54,253 nucleotides of DNA from Shewanella sp. TC10 (GTDB taxonomy: Bacteria > Pseudomonadota > Gammaproteobacteria > Enterobacterales > Shewanellaceae): NCBI RefSeq assembly GCF_009663145.1, contig NZ_VKHR01000032.1, forward strand, positions 581-54,833, read 5' to 3'. Shown in pieces: positions 1 through 8,083 of this stretch. The position numbers and the translations under genes are program-made. How positions within the stretch are numbered: position 1 is the stretch's first letter; every line of letters starts with the position of its first letter. The notes below the pieces were generated by a model, which did not search any database, had not been told where the DNA came from, and saw only the letters and a list, made by a program, of their open reading frames with translations.

Positions 1-103
1 GTTATCGACTTTTTATGTAGAATAACTACACCACAAAGTCTCTGCCTTGTATAAATGGCCAACAATTCGCTGCAAAAACAACCTTGAAAGATCAACAGGC
101 CCT
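1..103 (+). mobile_element. Right end of a MITE-like repeat (copy 1, cut by window edge)
   Basis: This stretch matches the right half of the complete element at 4616-4894 with only scattered differences, and it ends in the same terminal inverted repeat, AAAGATCAACAGGCCCT-like, followed by A. It includes one arm of the internal inverted repeat, AAATGGCCAACAA. The left part lies outside the window. It sits 99 bp upstream of the secreted-protein gene and may supply or displace its promoter. No transposase is encoded. Confidence 0.85.
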
Positions 104-202
104 AGGGCTTTCTGCCTAGCTGGGTTTAAATAACTTTATTCATTATTGCCATGAATAAACTAGTATTAAATAGCTTACTTACTTGATTGGACTGAAGGTT
201 TT

Positions 203-1195
203 ATGAAAAACGAATTGTTTAAAAATATCATATTTTCAGTAGGCGGTATTGTCATGGTTGGCAGTACAGCCATTAGCTGCGCTTCAGAAGATGACATTCA
301 ACTACGTCATTCTAACTATGCAGGTTCTGGGAGTATTACCCAAGGCCCAGCGACTACAATCGTTACTAATTTATTTAATTGTCAGGATGGTCGTAGCCGA
401 GTTGCTGGTATTGGTGAGGTAACAGATGCTGAGGGTAATGTCTGGACTGTGCCTGGTAGCAACCAATTTACTACTGCGCCTAAAGCGGTGGATTTATATG
501 AACAATGTGCTGGAGTGACTCCAAAAAATTTAGCTGAAGTTAATCAAGATGACGTTCCTGTCGTGACAGTTGACCCGCAAGGGGAGGTGATTACAGGTTA
601 TATTTTTGCCGACAATTATTTTGAGCTATACATCAACGGCAAACTGATTGCAGTTGATAGCGTGCCATTTACTCCTTTCAATTCAAGCATAGTAAAATTT
701 AAAGTCAGTAAACCTTACACTATTGCAGTAAAAGTCATTGATTGGGAAGAAAATCTAGGTTTGGGCTCTGAAAGCAATAGGGGTAGCGCCTACCATGCCG
801 GTGATGGTGGTTTTATTGCCAGCTTTAGTGATGGAACCGTAACAAATAGTGATTGGCAGGCACAAACCTTCTACACCTCTCCTATTTACGATTTAAGTTG
901 TTTATCGGAAAAAGAGGGAGCAAGGTTATCAGCTGATTGCGCTGCTACAGGTAAGGAAAATGGTCAAGATGCTTACGCTGTCCATTGGAAACAGGCTGAT
1001 AATTGGATGAGTGAAACTTTTGACTCAACTGCTTGGCCGCAAGCGAGCTTGTATTCTGATGATGAAATCGGGGTAAACAATAAAAAAGCATACATGAATT
1101 TTATTGAGAAATTCAGTGGAGCAGGTGCCAGTTTCATTTGGTCTACTAATGTGGTTTTAGATAACGAAGTTTTACTGAGGTACACAGTTAATTAA
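203..1195 (+). CDS. Secreted beta-rich protein of unknown function
   Basis: A 330-residue exported protein. Residues 1-27 form a signal sequence with a hydrophobic core ending near AISC-A, so either signal peptidase I or, less typically, lipoprotein processing is possible (the -3 residue is Ala, not Leu/Val). The start ATG follows GAAGG at good spacing. The rest is rich in aromatic, Asn and Asp residues. A central stretch reads like a jelly-roll or galactose-binding-like module (around ADNYFELYINGK), and a later NWMSETFDSTAWP stretch is typical of carbohydrate-binding beta-sandwiches. Six cysteines lie in the mature part, suggesting disulfides. I cannot name the family. It stands alone between a MITE end and a convergent radical SAM gene. 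Binding of a glycan or surface ligand is inference only. Confidence 0.75.
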   Translation: MKNELFKNIIFSVGGIVMVGSTAISCASEDDIQLRHSNYAGSGSITQGPATTIVTNLFNCQDGRSRVAGIGEVTDAEGNVWTVPGSNQFTTAPKAVDLYEQCAGVTPKNLAEVNQDDVPVVTVDPQGEVITGYIFADNYFELYINGKLIAVDSVPFTPFNSSIVKFKVSKPYTIAVKVIDWEENLGLGSESNRGSAYHAGDGGFIASFSDGTVTNSDWQAQTFYTSPIYDLSCLSEKEGARLSADCAATGKENGQDAYAVHWKQADNWMSETFDSTAWPQASLYSDDEIGVNNKKAYMNFIEKFSGAGASFIWSTNVVLDNEVLLRYTVN

Positions 1196-1250
1196 GAGTG
1201 TTTTGTAATGAGTGATAACTGCCCTGTTAGATCTATGTAAAGCAACAAAA

Positions 1251-1272
1251 TGTTGTAACGATTGCTACAACA
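1251..1272 (+). terminator. Weak hairpin between convergent genes
   Basis: TGTTGTA and TACAACA form a 7-bp stem with an 8-nt loop just after the secreted-protein gene, followed by a short T run. It may end transcription, but it is weak. Confidence 0.3.
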
Positions 1273-1321
1273 CTTTACTGAATCAAATACACTAATGAAG
1301 AGTGCGTAATACTAATTTGCG

Positions 1322-2197
1322 TTACCAAGAAAACGTTTGAATGATTTCTTGTTTCGTCACTGGATTAGTTGCTATTTCGTGCTCAATTCTATCTTTAAAT
1401 GGCACTCTAGCCTGAGGTAACATACCACGCATTGGCGAGATATTGTTGCCATGGTCGCCCCAGTAATAGCAGTCAAAATCTGCTAAGTTTTCTAGTAAAT
1501 ACTTTTCTTCTTCCAATACCTGAAGTGGACTTGGCATAACAAATTCACCCCGATGAACTTGCATTTCAAGTTCAGTACCAGGTTGAATTGCTATCGCCAT
1601 AGGCGCGATTTCTTCAGGCTGCATGATATTTAAAATATCGGTGGTGGCTTGAATGTGCTCTTTTGAGCGATAACGTCCACCTAAGCCAAAAATAAATGAA
1701 GCCAGTACTTTAATGCCAGCTTCTTTCGCCATTGCCATGCCTTCAATAGCATGCTCTGGTTTCATGGCTTTTTTGATATTGTCTAGCACGATAGGATCGC
1801 CAGACTCTAACCCTGCATATGCCATTGTTAATCCTGCGGCACGGATTTGTTTTAACTCAGCTACCGTTTTACGGCGGAAATCATTAAAACCTGCATACAA
1901 AGCAATGTTTTGAATTTCTGGGAAAGTTTCGGTTATTTTATTGAGAATTTTCAATAAAAACTCGGTTCTTACTGCCATGACATTGCCATCAATTAAGAAA
2001 ATAGATTCAACGTGAGCGTGGGTATTTCTGGCTTCTTCGATATCGTCAAAAATATCTTCTAACTCACGGATCTTAAATCGTTTATCGCTAAACATATTGC
2101 AGAAAGTACATTGGTTGTTACTGCAACCTAATGTGGTTTGAATTAGCACACTTTCCGCTTCAGGCCATGGACGATAAACTTTGCCTTCATAACGCAT
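1322..2197 (-). CDS. Radical SAM protein (COG1032-like)
   Basis: A 291-residue cytosolic enzyme. Cys25, Cys30 and Cys33 (GCSNNQCTFC) form the iron-sulfur cluster motif with CX4CX2C spacing, a known variant in one radical SAM subfamily rather than a defect. The (beta/alpha)6 barrel signatures follow: FLIDGNVMA, an AYAGLESGD segment (SAM-binding GxE-type) and ASFIFGLGGR. The substrate is unknown. The gene is monocistronic, convergent with the upstream secreted-protein gene and in tandem with the SDR gene but separated from it by a strong terminator. The ATG at 2197 gives the full N-terminus expected for the family. Confidence 0.88.
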   Translation of the reverse strand: MRYEGKVYRPWPEAESVLIQTTLGCSNNQCTFCNMFSDKRFKIRELEDIFDDIEEARNTHAHVESIFLIDGNVMAVRTEFLLKILNKITETFPEIQNIALYAGFNDFRRKTVAELKQIRAAGLTMAYAGLESGDPIVLDNIKKAMKPEHAIEGMAMAKEAGIKVLASFIFGLGGRYRSKEHIQATTDILNIMQPEEIAPMAIAIQPGTELEMQVHRGEFVMPSPLQVLEEEKYLLENLADFDCYYWGDHGNNISPMRGMLPQARVPFKDRIEHEIATNPVTKQEIIQTFSW

Positions 2198-2440
2198 AAC
2201 GTTTCCTTAAGACTTAAGTCTTATTGATAATACATAGCCTAAAAGCACCATCGCTTTAGGCAAAGCTGCGAAAAATTGGCGCAGCAATACAATGACGATA
2301 ATATTACCAAGAGATATTAGTGTTGATAATTGAGCTTAATAAGGAATCAGTTTATAGTTTTTGTTGATAATTTGCGGGTATAGGTAATGACTATTTATCA
2401 ACTGCTATAACGCGTAAATAGCCAAGTAGTTGTGATAAAA

Positions 2441-2472
2441 ATAAAAAAGCTAATGACGGGCGTCATTAGCTT
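2441..2472 (-). terminator. Rho-independent terminator of the SDR gene
   Basis: A perfect 12-bp stem (AAGCTAATGACG with CGTCATTAGCTT, 2-nt loop) is followed on the minus strand by a long T tract. It lies 34 bp past the SDR stop codon. The rest of 2198-2440 shows no gene; it holds the radical SAM promoter region. Confidence 0.85.
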
Positions 2473-2505
2473 TATTTGTTTTTAAGGAGTAAACCTATAG
2501 CGGTG

Positions 2506-3309
2506 TTAACTTAACTCAGATAATACCTGCTCAAGCACTTGTACTACTTTTGCAGTTTTAGCCACATCTAATGCGTCAGGGTGAGGTGATGCGAACTGTC
2601 CTCTGTCGTTATCAAAGTATTGGCCTGTCGCTTCTGCAAACTCATCAGATAATGCAGCACGGGTTAAGATGTCAGCCCCAATAGATAAATCCCCGCCAGA
2701 TACACCGTATGCTTGCTTGACCATTTTACTGCCAAGCATTGAAGCTGGATTAACAGCCACAATCATAGGCCCAGTTCCTTGAACAGATAAGGCCAAATCA
2801 CGAGACCACATGGTCAGCGCAAGCTTGCTTTGAGCATATACCGTACTATCAGATAACTGGCTTGGTTGTGCCATATCTTTTGCTAAAAAAGCAGCTTGTG
2901 CAGCTGAAGATAAATTCACAATACGACTGCTAGTATCCATGATTGGCATCAGTAATTGACTGAGTAAATAGGGGGCGTATGTGTTAACTGCATAGCGCGA
3001 ATCTAGGCCATCAACAGTGATTAAAGTCGTTGGGTTATAAACACCAGCATTGTTTATCAATACATCAAGTTTGCCATGATTAGCTTTGACTTGTGCAGCT
3101 AATGTTTTTACATCACTCATGCTTGAAAGGTCTGCTACATAGCTTTCAATTTGGTTACTACTGAATGATTCGAGTTGTTGTTTAACACTGGCAAGCTTGT
3201 CAGGATTACGCCCATGTAAAAGGACTTTGTGACCTTCAGCAAGTAGCATCTTTGCTGTTTCCAGCCCAATACCGTCAGTTGAACCTGTAACAAGAATAAT
3301 TTTTTGCAT
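2506..3309 (-). CDS. Short-chain dehydrogenase/reductase
   Basis: A 267-residue cytosolic NAD(P)-dependent oxidoreductase with a Rossmann fold. The cofactor loop TGSTDGIG starts at residue 8, the structural NNAG is at 86-89, the active-site Ser is in NLSSAA (about 134-135), and the catalytic Tyr158-x3-Lys162 is in YAQSK. HGR after the second strand suggests NADP preference. The length is normal for the classical SDR family. It resembles retinol-dehydrogenase-like SDRs of proteobacteria, but the substrate cannot be told. It is monocistronic with its own terminator, and the upstream gap of over 500 bp gives it a private promoter. Confidence 0.9.
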   Translation of the reverse strand: MQKIILVTGSTDGIGLETAKMLLAEGHKVLLHGRNPDKLASVKQQLESFSSNQIESYVADLSSMSDVKTLAAQVKANHGKLDVLINNAGVYNPTTLITVDGLDSRYAVNTYAPYLLSQLLMPIMDTSSRIVNLSSAAQAAFLAKDMAQPSQLSDSTVYAQSKLALTMWSRDLALSVQGTGPMIVAVNPASMLGSKMVKQAYGVSGGDLSIGADILTRAALSDEFAEATGQYFDNDRGQFASPHPDALDVAKTAKVVQVLEQVLSELS

Positions 3310-3845
3310 GTCGTCTTCCTAACTAATCAAAAGAGAGTGCTTCGAAATGAGGCGCTTAGATATCATCTAATACAATAAGATTAACATTTAATGATAAAGA
3401 GATAATTGCTGAAGATGCAGAATCACTTTATAGAATTAATTGATAATCACTTCAAAACATAAAGTTAATGTAGCTGAGTATAGATGGATTTTGGTTAACT
3501 TTAATTAATTTGCAGAAGATGAAAAATGGGTTCATGGTTAAATAGAGTCTTTACTCTAATTGTTTTTGTCAACTCAGGCTTGTTGCTAGCTTATGGCTTT
3601 CACTATTCCATAAGGTTACTGAACAGGAACATGGGATGAGTCATTCAATCAGTGATTTTATTCGATAAGGGATTTAATAGCCTAAATCAATAGAGTCACT
3701 TATTGGTCTTGTATAAGAATGATCAGAGTAATCGATTGTAAATACCCTAACGCTAGGAAGGCACTTTTGGCTCTTTCTGTTTGCCTAACACCTTTCAGAG
3801 AGCCTTCATTGTAAGAGAATCGTGATTCTCTTTAGCGAGGTCAAT
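3310..3845. other. Non-coding gap with hairpin in the pilin leader
   Basis: There is no gene here. The one clear structure is a perfect 9-bp inverted repeat, AAGAGAATC (3813-3821) and GATTCTCTT (3824-3832), just upstream of the pilin ribosome-binding site GAGGT. In mRNA it would be a tight hairpin 13 nt before the start codon and could modulate translation or protect the 5' end. The promoters of the divergent SDR and pilin genes must lie here, but I cannot place them. Confidence 0.45.
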
Positions 3846-4391
3846 ATGAATACATATAATTCTGTAAATCGTCTTAATGGGCTATCGTCAAAGCAGGCAG
3901 GCTTTACACTTGTTGAGCTGGTGGTTGTTATCATTATTCTTGGTATTTTAGCGGTTGTTGCAGCGCCTAAATTTATCAATCTACAGGGTGATGCCAGAGT
4001 TAGCTCACTGGCTGGTATGCAGTCCGCGATTAAAGGCGCTAACACCTTAGTTTATTCGAAGGCGAGTTTAGCTGGAGTTGAAAATGAAGCTAATGTGACT
4101 GATTTAGATATTGGTACTGGAACGGATTTGTTTACCGCTTATGGCTACGTTGTTGCGTCTGAATTAGATCTAGATAATGTATTGCAAGCTGATTTTAATT
4201 CAGCGATATCAGAAACTGATCCAACGATGGCGGTAGATAGAGGTGCAGATTGGACCATGTATGAAGGCAATGGGCAAGCCACTATTTGGCAAAAAGGAGC
4301 ACCTGCAGAATGTAAGTTAGTGTATAAGGAGGTAACCAGTACAACAGATTTACCCGTTTATGAAATACAAACCGATCCGAGCAAATGCTAA
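3846..4391 (+). CDS. MSHA-like type IV prepilin (orphan, copy 1)
   Basis: A 181-residue class IV prepilin. A hydrophilic leader ends in QAG, then FTLVELVVVIIILGILAVVAAPKF: prepilin peptidase cuts after Gly, Phe becomes the methylated N-terminus, and Glu5 is present. The segment after the helix (LQGDARVSSLAGMQSAIKGA) is typical of MshA pilins. Two C-terminal cysteines (CKLVYKEV and PSKC) make the D-region disulfide. I chose ATG 3846 because GAGGT precedes it; an in-frame ATG 24 bp earlier lacks a Shine-Dalgarno. No secretion ATPase, platform protein or prepilin peptidase is nearby, so it must rely on machinery elsewhere. A second relative is at 8084-8578. Confidence 0.9.
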   Translation: MNTYNSVNRLNGLSSKQAGFTLVELVVVIIILGILAVVAAPKFINLQGDARVSSLAGMQSAIKGANTLVYSKASLAGVENEANVTDLDIGTGTDLFTAYGYVVASELDLDNVLQADFNSAISETDPTMAVDRGADWTMYEGNGQATIWQKGAPAECKLVYKEVTSTTDLPVYEIQTDPSKC

Positions 4392-4488
4392 GGAGTTTAT
4401 AAATACAGAGTCTATCTATAAACAATCAAGCTCATTCACATCTAAGTCAATTTAGCTAGGAGGCAAAAATCTTAATTTGGTTAATATA

Positions 4489-4512
4489 GCAGCCTCAATG
4501 CGAGGCTGCTTT
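4489..4512 (+). terminator. Terminator after pilin copy 1
   Basis: GCAGCCTC and GAGGCTGC form an 8-bp GC-rich stem with a 5-nt loop, followed by TTTAA. It lies about 100 bp past the pilin stop. A strong AGGAGG at about 4458 has no reading frame after it. Confidence 0.7.
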
Positions 4513-4615
4513 AACTTAAGCTACATGTTTTGATTTTTAGCTGAATCAGTTCAATGAAGATTGCTTTTCAATGAGATAGTCTTATGCTGATTCAATTGAT
4601 CCCAATGCCACTATC

Positions 4616-4894
4616 AGGGCCTGTTGATCTTTGCCGGTTAAGTTTTGTTCGAAATAAAAGCGTTTTAATCGAGGCGGATGAATTGATACCTAGTTATCTA
4701 AGCCCCTTTTATTCACAAAGATGCATTCAACAAAGAGTAAAACGCTTTTAGTCGATCCCTTCGGGCAGCGTTTGTTGGCCATTTTTACTGCGTTATCGGC
4801 TTTTTATGTAGAATAACTACACTACAAAGTCTCAGCCTTGTATAAATGGCCAACAACTCACTGCAAAAACAATCTTGAAAGATCAACAGGCCCT
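4616..4894 (+). mobile_element. Complete MITE-like element (copy 2)
   Basis: A 279-bp element bounded by perfect 17-bp terminal inverted repeats, AGGGCCTGTTGATCTTT and its complement. Inside are two further perfect inverted repeats: AAAAGCGTTTTA (4656-4667) with TAAAACGCTTTT (4738-4749), and TTGTTGGCCATTT (4772-4784) with AAATGGCCAACAA (4844-4856). It has no transposase and no reading frame of its own, so it is non-autonomous. TA follows the right end here and flanks both ends of copy 3, which fits a TA-targeting (IS630/Tc1-mariner type) mover; the left flank here is CA, one base off. It ends 3 bp before the start codon of the next gene. Confidence 0.9.
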
Positions 4895-4897
4895 AAT

Positions 4898-5218
4898 ATG
4901 ACGACTGCTAAAAATTCAAATCTCATTTCACTGATTGTTATTATCGGTTTACTTATCGCTGTTATTGCATCGGTAGTGATGATTAACCTATCAAATCAGC
5001 ACGAGGGGCCAGTAATATGGAACTCATTTGTGTATAAAAATGGCTATAACTCAGCAAAATATGAAATGGAAACTGACTTTACTGACTATGAATCCTGTAA
5101 AGCACATGCTCAGACTGTATCAGCTAAATATGATAATGCACCTTGGCAGTGTGGTTCTAAATGCCGGTTTGATTCCATGCGCCAAGGCTTTGAGTGTGAG
5201 TCGATGGTGAATGACTAG
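4898..5218 (+). CDS. Small membrane-anchored Cys-containing protein, unknown
   Basis: A 106-residue protein. Residues 9-32 form one transmembrane helix (Leu/Ile/Val rich), followed by about 75 periplasmic or cytosolic residues with four cysteines (ESCKAH, WQCGSKC, ECES) that could form disulfides. I do not recognise the family. An in-frame ATG at 4838 lies inside the MITE and would add 20 residues translated from transposon sequence; ATG 4898 leaves a natural N-terminus. The only Shine-Dalgarno candidate for 4898 is AACAGG, part of the MITE terminal repeat. The native promoter has therefore been replaced or pushed about 280 bp away, and expression may depend on the element. Confidence 0.6.
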   Translation: MTTAKNSNLISLIVIIGLLIAVIASVVMINLSNQHEGPVIWNSFVYKNGYNSAKYEMETDFTDYESCKAHAQTVSAKYDNAPWQCGSKCRFDSMRQGFECESMVND

Positions 5219-5354
5219 CTGCTAGCTCCGATTTAGGAAGTCAGTGCTGAAATATTCTTTTTAAGACAGGCATTAAACTGCCTAATAAACTTCACAAATT
5301 AACCATTAACGATGATTAATATTAACGATTGTAAATGTCAGCTTATGTTCAGCT

Positions 5355-5373
5355 AATTTATCGTATGATGCGC
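5355..5373 (+). promoter_or_regulatory. Probable -10 with GC-rich discriminator
   Basis: AATTTATCGTATGATGCGC contains a TATGAT -10 followed by GCGCC, a discriminator typical of growth-rate- or stringently controlled promoters. It is 33 bp before the ygiW-like start codon. Eighteen of 19 bases recur at 7324-7342 before the Nudix gene. Confidence 0.5.
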
Positions 5374-5405
5374 CTATTAAAAGTTAGCTATTTTGAGGTC
5401 ATCAA

Positions 5406-5810
5406 ATGAAGAAATTATTAGTGTGCGGCGTGCTATTTGCTTCAACAACGGCTATTGCCAGCCCGTCTGAAGGTTTTACTGATAACGTCGTTTCGCCAAC
5501 GGCTAATACAAGTATTAAACAAGCTGGTGGGTTTATTGGGCCAAGCCGTGGTGAGGTGAATACCGCAGCTAAAGCGTTAGAAGCAAAAGATGACACTCCT
5601 GCAGTTTTAACTGGCTATATCGTTGAGTCTTTAGGTGATGAAGAATATCGCTTTAAGGATGATAGCGGTGAAATCGTTGTAGAAATTGATAACGACAATT
5701 GGAAAGGCATTAGTGCAACCCCAGAAACTAAACTCACTTTGCTTGGCGAAATTGATAGCGAATGGACTTCGACTTCCATCGATGTTGATGTAGTGAGAAT
5801 GGCAGATTAA
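5406..5810 (+). CDS. YgiW/YdeI-type periplasmic OB-fold stress protein
   Basis: A 134-residue periplasmic protein of the bacterial OB-fold (BOF) family. Residues 1-18 are a signal peptide with cleavage after AIAS. The domain runs from about residue 62 (AVLTGYIVESLGDEEYRFKDDSGEIVVEIDND) to the end (VDVVRM), the order of beta strands seen in YgiW. Members of this family are linked to tolerance of peroxide, metals and cationic peptides; the ligand is unclear. GAGGTCATCAA before ATG is a good ribosome-binding site. It is monocistronic, with a promoter just upstream and a strong terminator after it. The segment PSRGEVNTAAKALEAKDDTPA matches the usual spacer before the fold. Confidence 0.85.
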   Translation: MKKLLVCGVLFASTTAIASPSEGFTDNVVSPTANTSIKQAGGFIGPSRGEVNTAAKALEAKDDTPAVLTGYIVESLGDEEYRFKDDSGEIVVEIDNDNWKGISATPETKLTLLGEIDSEWTSTSIDVDVVRMAD

Positions 5811-5871
5811 GCTGGGTTATTCATGTTATCAATAACGCTAACTACACGAATACAACAAAGATTTACTTGTA

Positions 5872-5898
5872 AACGGCAGCCTCAAGGGCTGCCGTTTT
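5872..5898 (+). terminator. Terminator after the YgiW-like gene
   Basis: AACGGCAGCC and GGCTGCCGTT form a 10-bp stem with a 5-nt loop, followed by TTTT. It lies about 60 bp past the stop codon. Confidence 0.85.
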
Positions 5899-6019
5899 GT
5901 TATGAATAGTATGGTTTATATATCTAGCGTGACCGTTATCAATTTGCCCCAAAGGCGGGTTTTGTTAAAACAGCCCACGTACAGCAGGCTGTTTTAGGAA
6001 ACGTTGAAATAATGTTCAC

Positions 6020-7033
6020 TTAAAAGCGAGCGTTAATGTCAACTCCTAGCAATAAGTTGTCTGAGAGTTCATCATTAAATAGCTTTGCTACGCTAAATTT
6101 AGCAGAAAAATGTTGAGAAATTTGCCACCAGTAAGCTGTGTTGACCCCATAATGATTAAAGCTATCGGAATAGTGGTTTACGGAGTCATCAGGAAGCAAG
6201 CTGTTTTTAATTACAAAAGTCCCATCGACATCTTGCCAAGCGTAATTTACACCGATTGACCATGCATGATTAATATAAAAATCAGCAGCAAGGTATAGGT
6301 GATGCATTGTTTGCTCATTGGTATTGGTAAAAGCTCGTTGAGGTTGATAATCATTGGCTACAAATTGGGTGAAATAGCTGTTGTTACTATCGCGATATTG
6401 CCAACTCGCAAATAAGTTAATCCCACTGAATGACTCCATCGGAATATAACTTTGTAGATTAACACCAAAGATGTCAGCTTGATTATCAAAGTTGGCATTC
6501 ATCACCCAATCTTGGCTATCAGCATTTGGGTTTTGGTAATTGTCAGAGCCACTTTGGTTTTGATAGAAAACCGAGACGGATGATGTGTCATTAAAATAAT
6601 AGCCAAGATTAATGCCGTAAAGTTACTCATCATACGGATAAAACCAGTCATCTAAATCATCATTGATTTGCTGGTAATTAGCACCGATAAACCATTTTGA
6701 AGCAAATACATAGGTACCATCAATTTGATAGTTTGTCGTTTCGGATAAATCTGACTTTATATAATTCACCCCAATATTGGATGATTGTGCCAAAAAGGTA
6801 TTCAGCGCCAAAGGTCCTTTATCAGTATCGACTGCATTTAAGTAATAGCGGTAACCAGCAAATACTGAAGCATTGTCGCTATTGTCTGTATCAGTGATAT
6901 ATGAAGCACTAGTATCGTGATGGAAACTATCATTCTTAGATGTTTGTGTATCACTAGCTTGAGCAGAAAAAGCCGAAAAGCTGATAGCAATCGCTGATGC
7001 CAGTTTGAGTCGCTGAGATTTGAGTGGTTTCAT
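6020..7033 (-). pseudogene. Outer-membrane beta-barrel porin gene split by one in-frame stop
   Basis: ATG at 7033 follows AAGGATG and starts a signal peptide (cleavage near AQA-SD). The frame runs to a TAA at 6623-6625, then continues in the same frame without another stop to 6020, reading LYGINLGYYFNDTSSVSVFY and on to a C-terminal GVDINARF. The terminal Phe and the alternating aromatic strands (YINHAWSIGVNYAWQDVDG) mark a beta-barrel. Without the stop the protein would be 337 residues. The TAA could be a single change from CAA (Gln). No frameshift is needed and both halves look unworn, so the mutation seems recent, or the stop is read through or a sequencing error. The role of the intact porin is unknown. 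Confidence 0.8.
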
Positions 7034-7366
7034 ATTTACATCCTTGTTAGTCAATATCGAAAATGCACATAACGATTGGTTACTTTTTATTAACCCCTGT
7101 ATTAATCTGTATAAAAATTCTTTTATTTTTAGTGCCTTATGTGTATTTAATGTATGTCGAAGTATTTTCAATGTAAAGGCTAAATTAGCGAGATTTGAAG
7201 TGAACTGCGTGGTTATCCGTTCAGCTAACAGCTGATGGGTTATTGTTAATAAAGTGAATGCGGTAAGAGCGATTAGGGTGATTTCAGGGGTAGCGTAAAG
7301 GCTGAGAGAAAGTTATTTGGGATAATTTAGCGTATGATGCGCTTTTTGAATTAAATAGAACTTGTA
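7034..7366. other. Divergent promoter region, porin pseudogene / Nudix gene
   Basis: Non-coding. It contains the Nudix promoter listed separately. Beyond A/T-rich stretches suitable for a divergent promoter I see no repeat or operator. Confidence 0.4.
7324..7342 (+). promoter_or_regulatory. Probable -10 with GC-rich discriminator (Nudix gene)
   Basis: AATTTAGCGTATGATGCGC, nearly identical to the sequence before the ygiW-like gene at 5355-5373. TATGAT with a GCGC discriminator lies 25-43 bp before the Nudix start codon, so the mRNA leader would be short. Confidence 0.5.
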
Positions 7367-7897
7367 ATGCGTCATTTAAAAACCAGCCATCATCCTGATA
7401 CGCCATCTGAATTGGTCGCTCAACAGCAAGACACTATGCTGACTCGTCGAGCGGCTAGAGCAGTAGTGCTTGATGGGAATAACATCTTAATGCTCTATAC
7501 CGAGCGTTATCATGATTACACTTTACCCGGTGGAGGGGTTGATGATCATGAAGACATTGAGCAGGGCTTAGTACGAGAACTACAAGAAGAAACTGGCGCT
7601 AAATCGATTCGTAATATTAATGAATTTGGCCTTTACGAAGAATATCGTCCTTGGGCACGTGATGGCATGACGTTAATCCATATGTTGTCATTCTGCTATA
7701 CCTGCGAGATAGATAGTGAATTGGGTGAAACCCAGTTTGAGTCCCACGAGATTAATAATGGCATGAAACCCGTGTGGATGGATATTGATGAGGCTATTCA
7801 ACATAACCTCAATACCATGGCCAACAGCGACAAAAAAGGTTTATCCATTGAGCGTGAAACTTTTTTACTCAAATTAATTAAACAAGAATTGTTCTAA
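7367..7897 (+). CDS. Nudix hydrolase
   Basis: A 176-residue enzyme that should cleave a nucleoside diphosphate linked to another moiety, using divalent metal. The full Nudix box is at about residues 55-78 (GGGVDDHEDIEQGLVRELQEETGA) with the catalytic REL-x-EE core intact. The strand before it (AARAVVLDGNNILMLYTERYHDYTLPGGG) resembles the NUDIX group acting on ADP-ribose-like or oxidised nucleotide substrates, but specificity cannot be read. The Shine-Dalgarno is weak (GAACTTGTA). Monocistronic, divergent from the broken porin gene. Confidence 0.88.
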   Translation: MRHLKTSHHPDTPSELVAQQQDTMLTRRAARAVVLDGNNILMLYTERYHDYTLPGGGVDDHEDIEQGLVRELQEETGAKSIRNINEFGLYEEYRPWARDGMTLIHMLSFCYTCEIDSELGETQFESHEINNGMKPVWMDIDEAIQHNLNTMANSDKKGLSIERETFLLKLIKQELF

Positions 7898-8083
7898 TAA
7901 GTTGTAGAGCTGACGGCATAAAATAAGATCTTGATAACAAAACTGCGTAAAAGTTAATAAATGTGCTTAGCGGTGTCACTTATGTTGTAGTGGCGTGTTC
8001 ATGGTTGGGGTATTATCGGCCTTCCTTCAACTATTTCATATTTTTCCATTAGATCAATATGATGCTGTCAGTGAATATTTGTT

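Noticed and set aside
2097..2125. Radical SAM motif with CX4CX2C spacing taken as a defect
   Set aside because: This spacing occurs in a known subfamily, and the rest of the protein is intact.
4838..4897. Upstream ATG inside the MITE as the true start of the small membrane protein
   Set aside because: It would add 20 residues of transposon-derived sequence before the membrane helix; kept only as an alternative.
6020..6505. Downstream half of the porin as a separate gene with a GTG start
   Set aside because: It has no signal peptide or ribosome-binding site, and it is in frame with the upstream half across a single stop codon.
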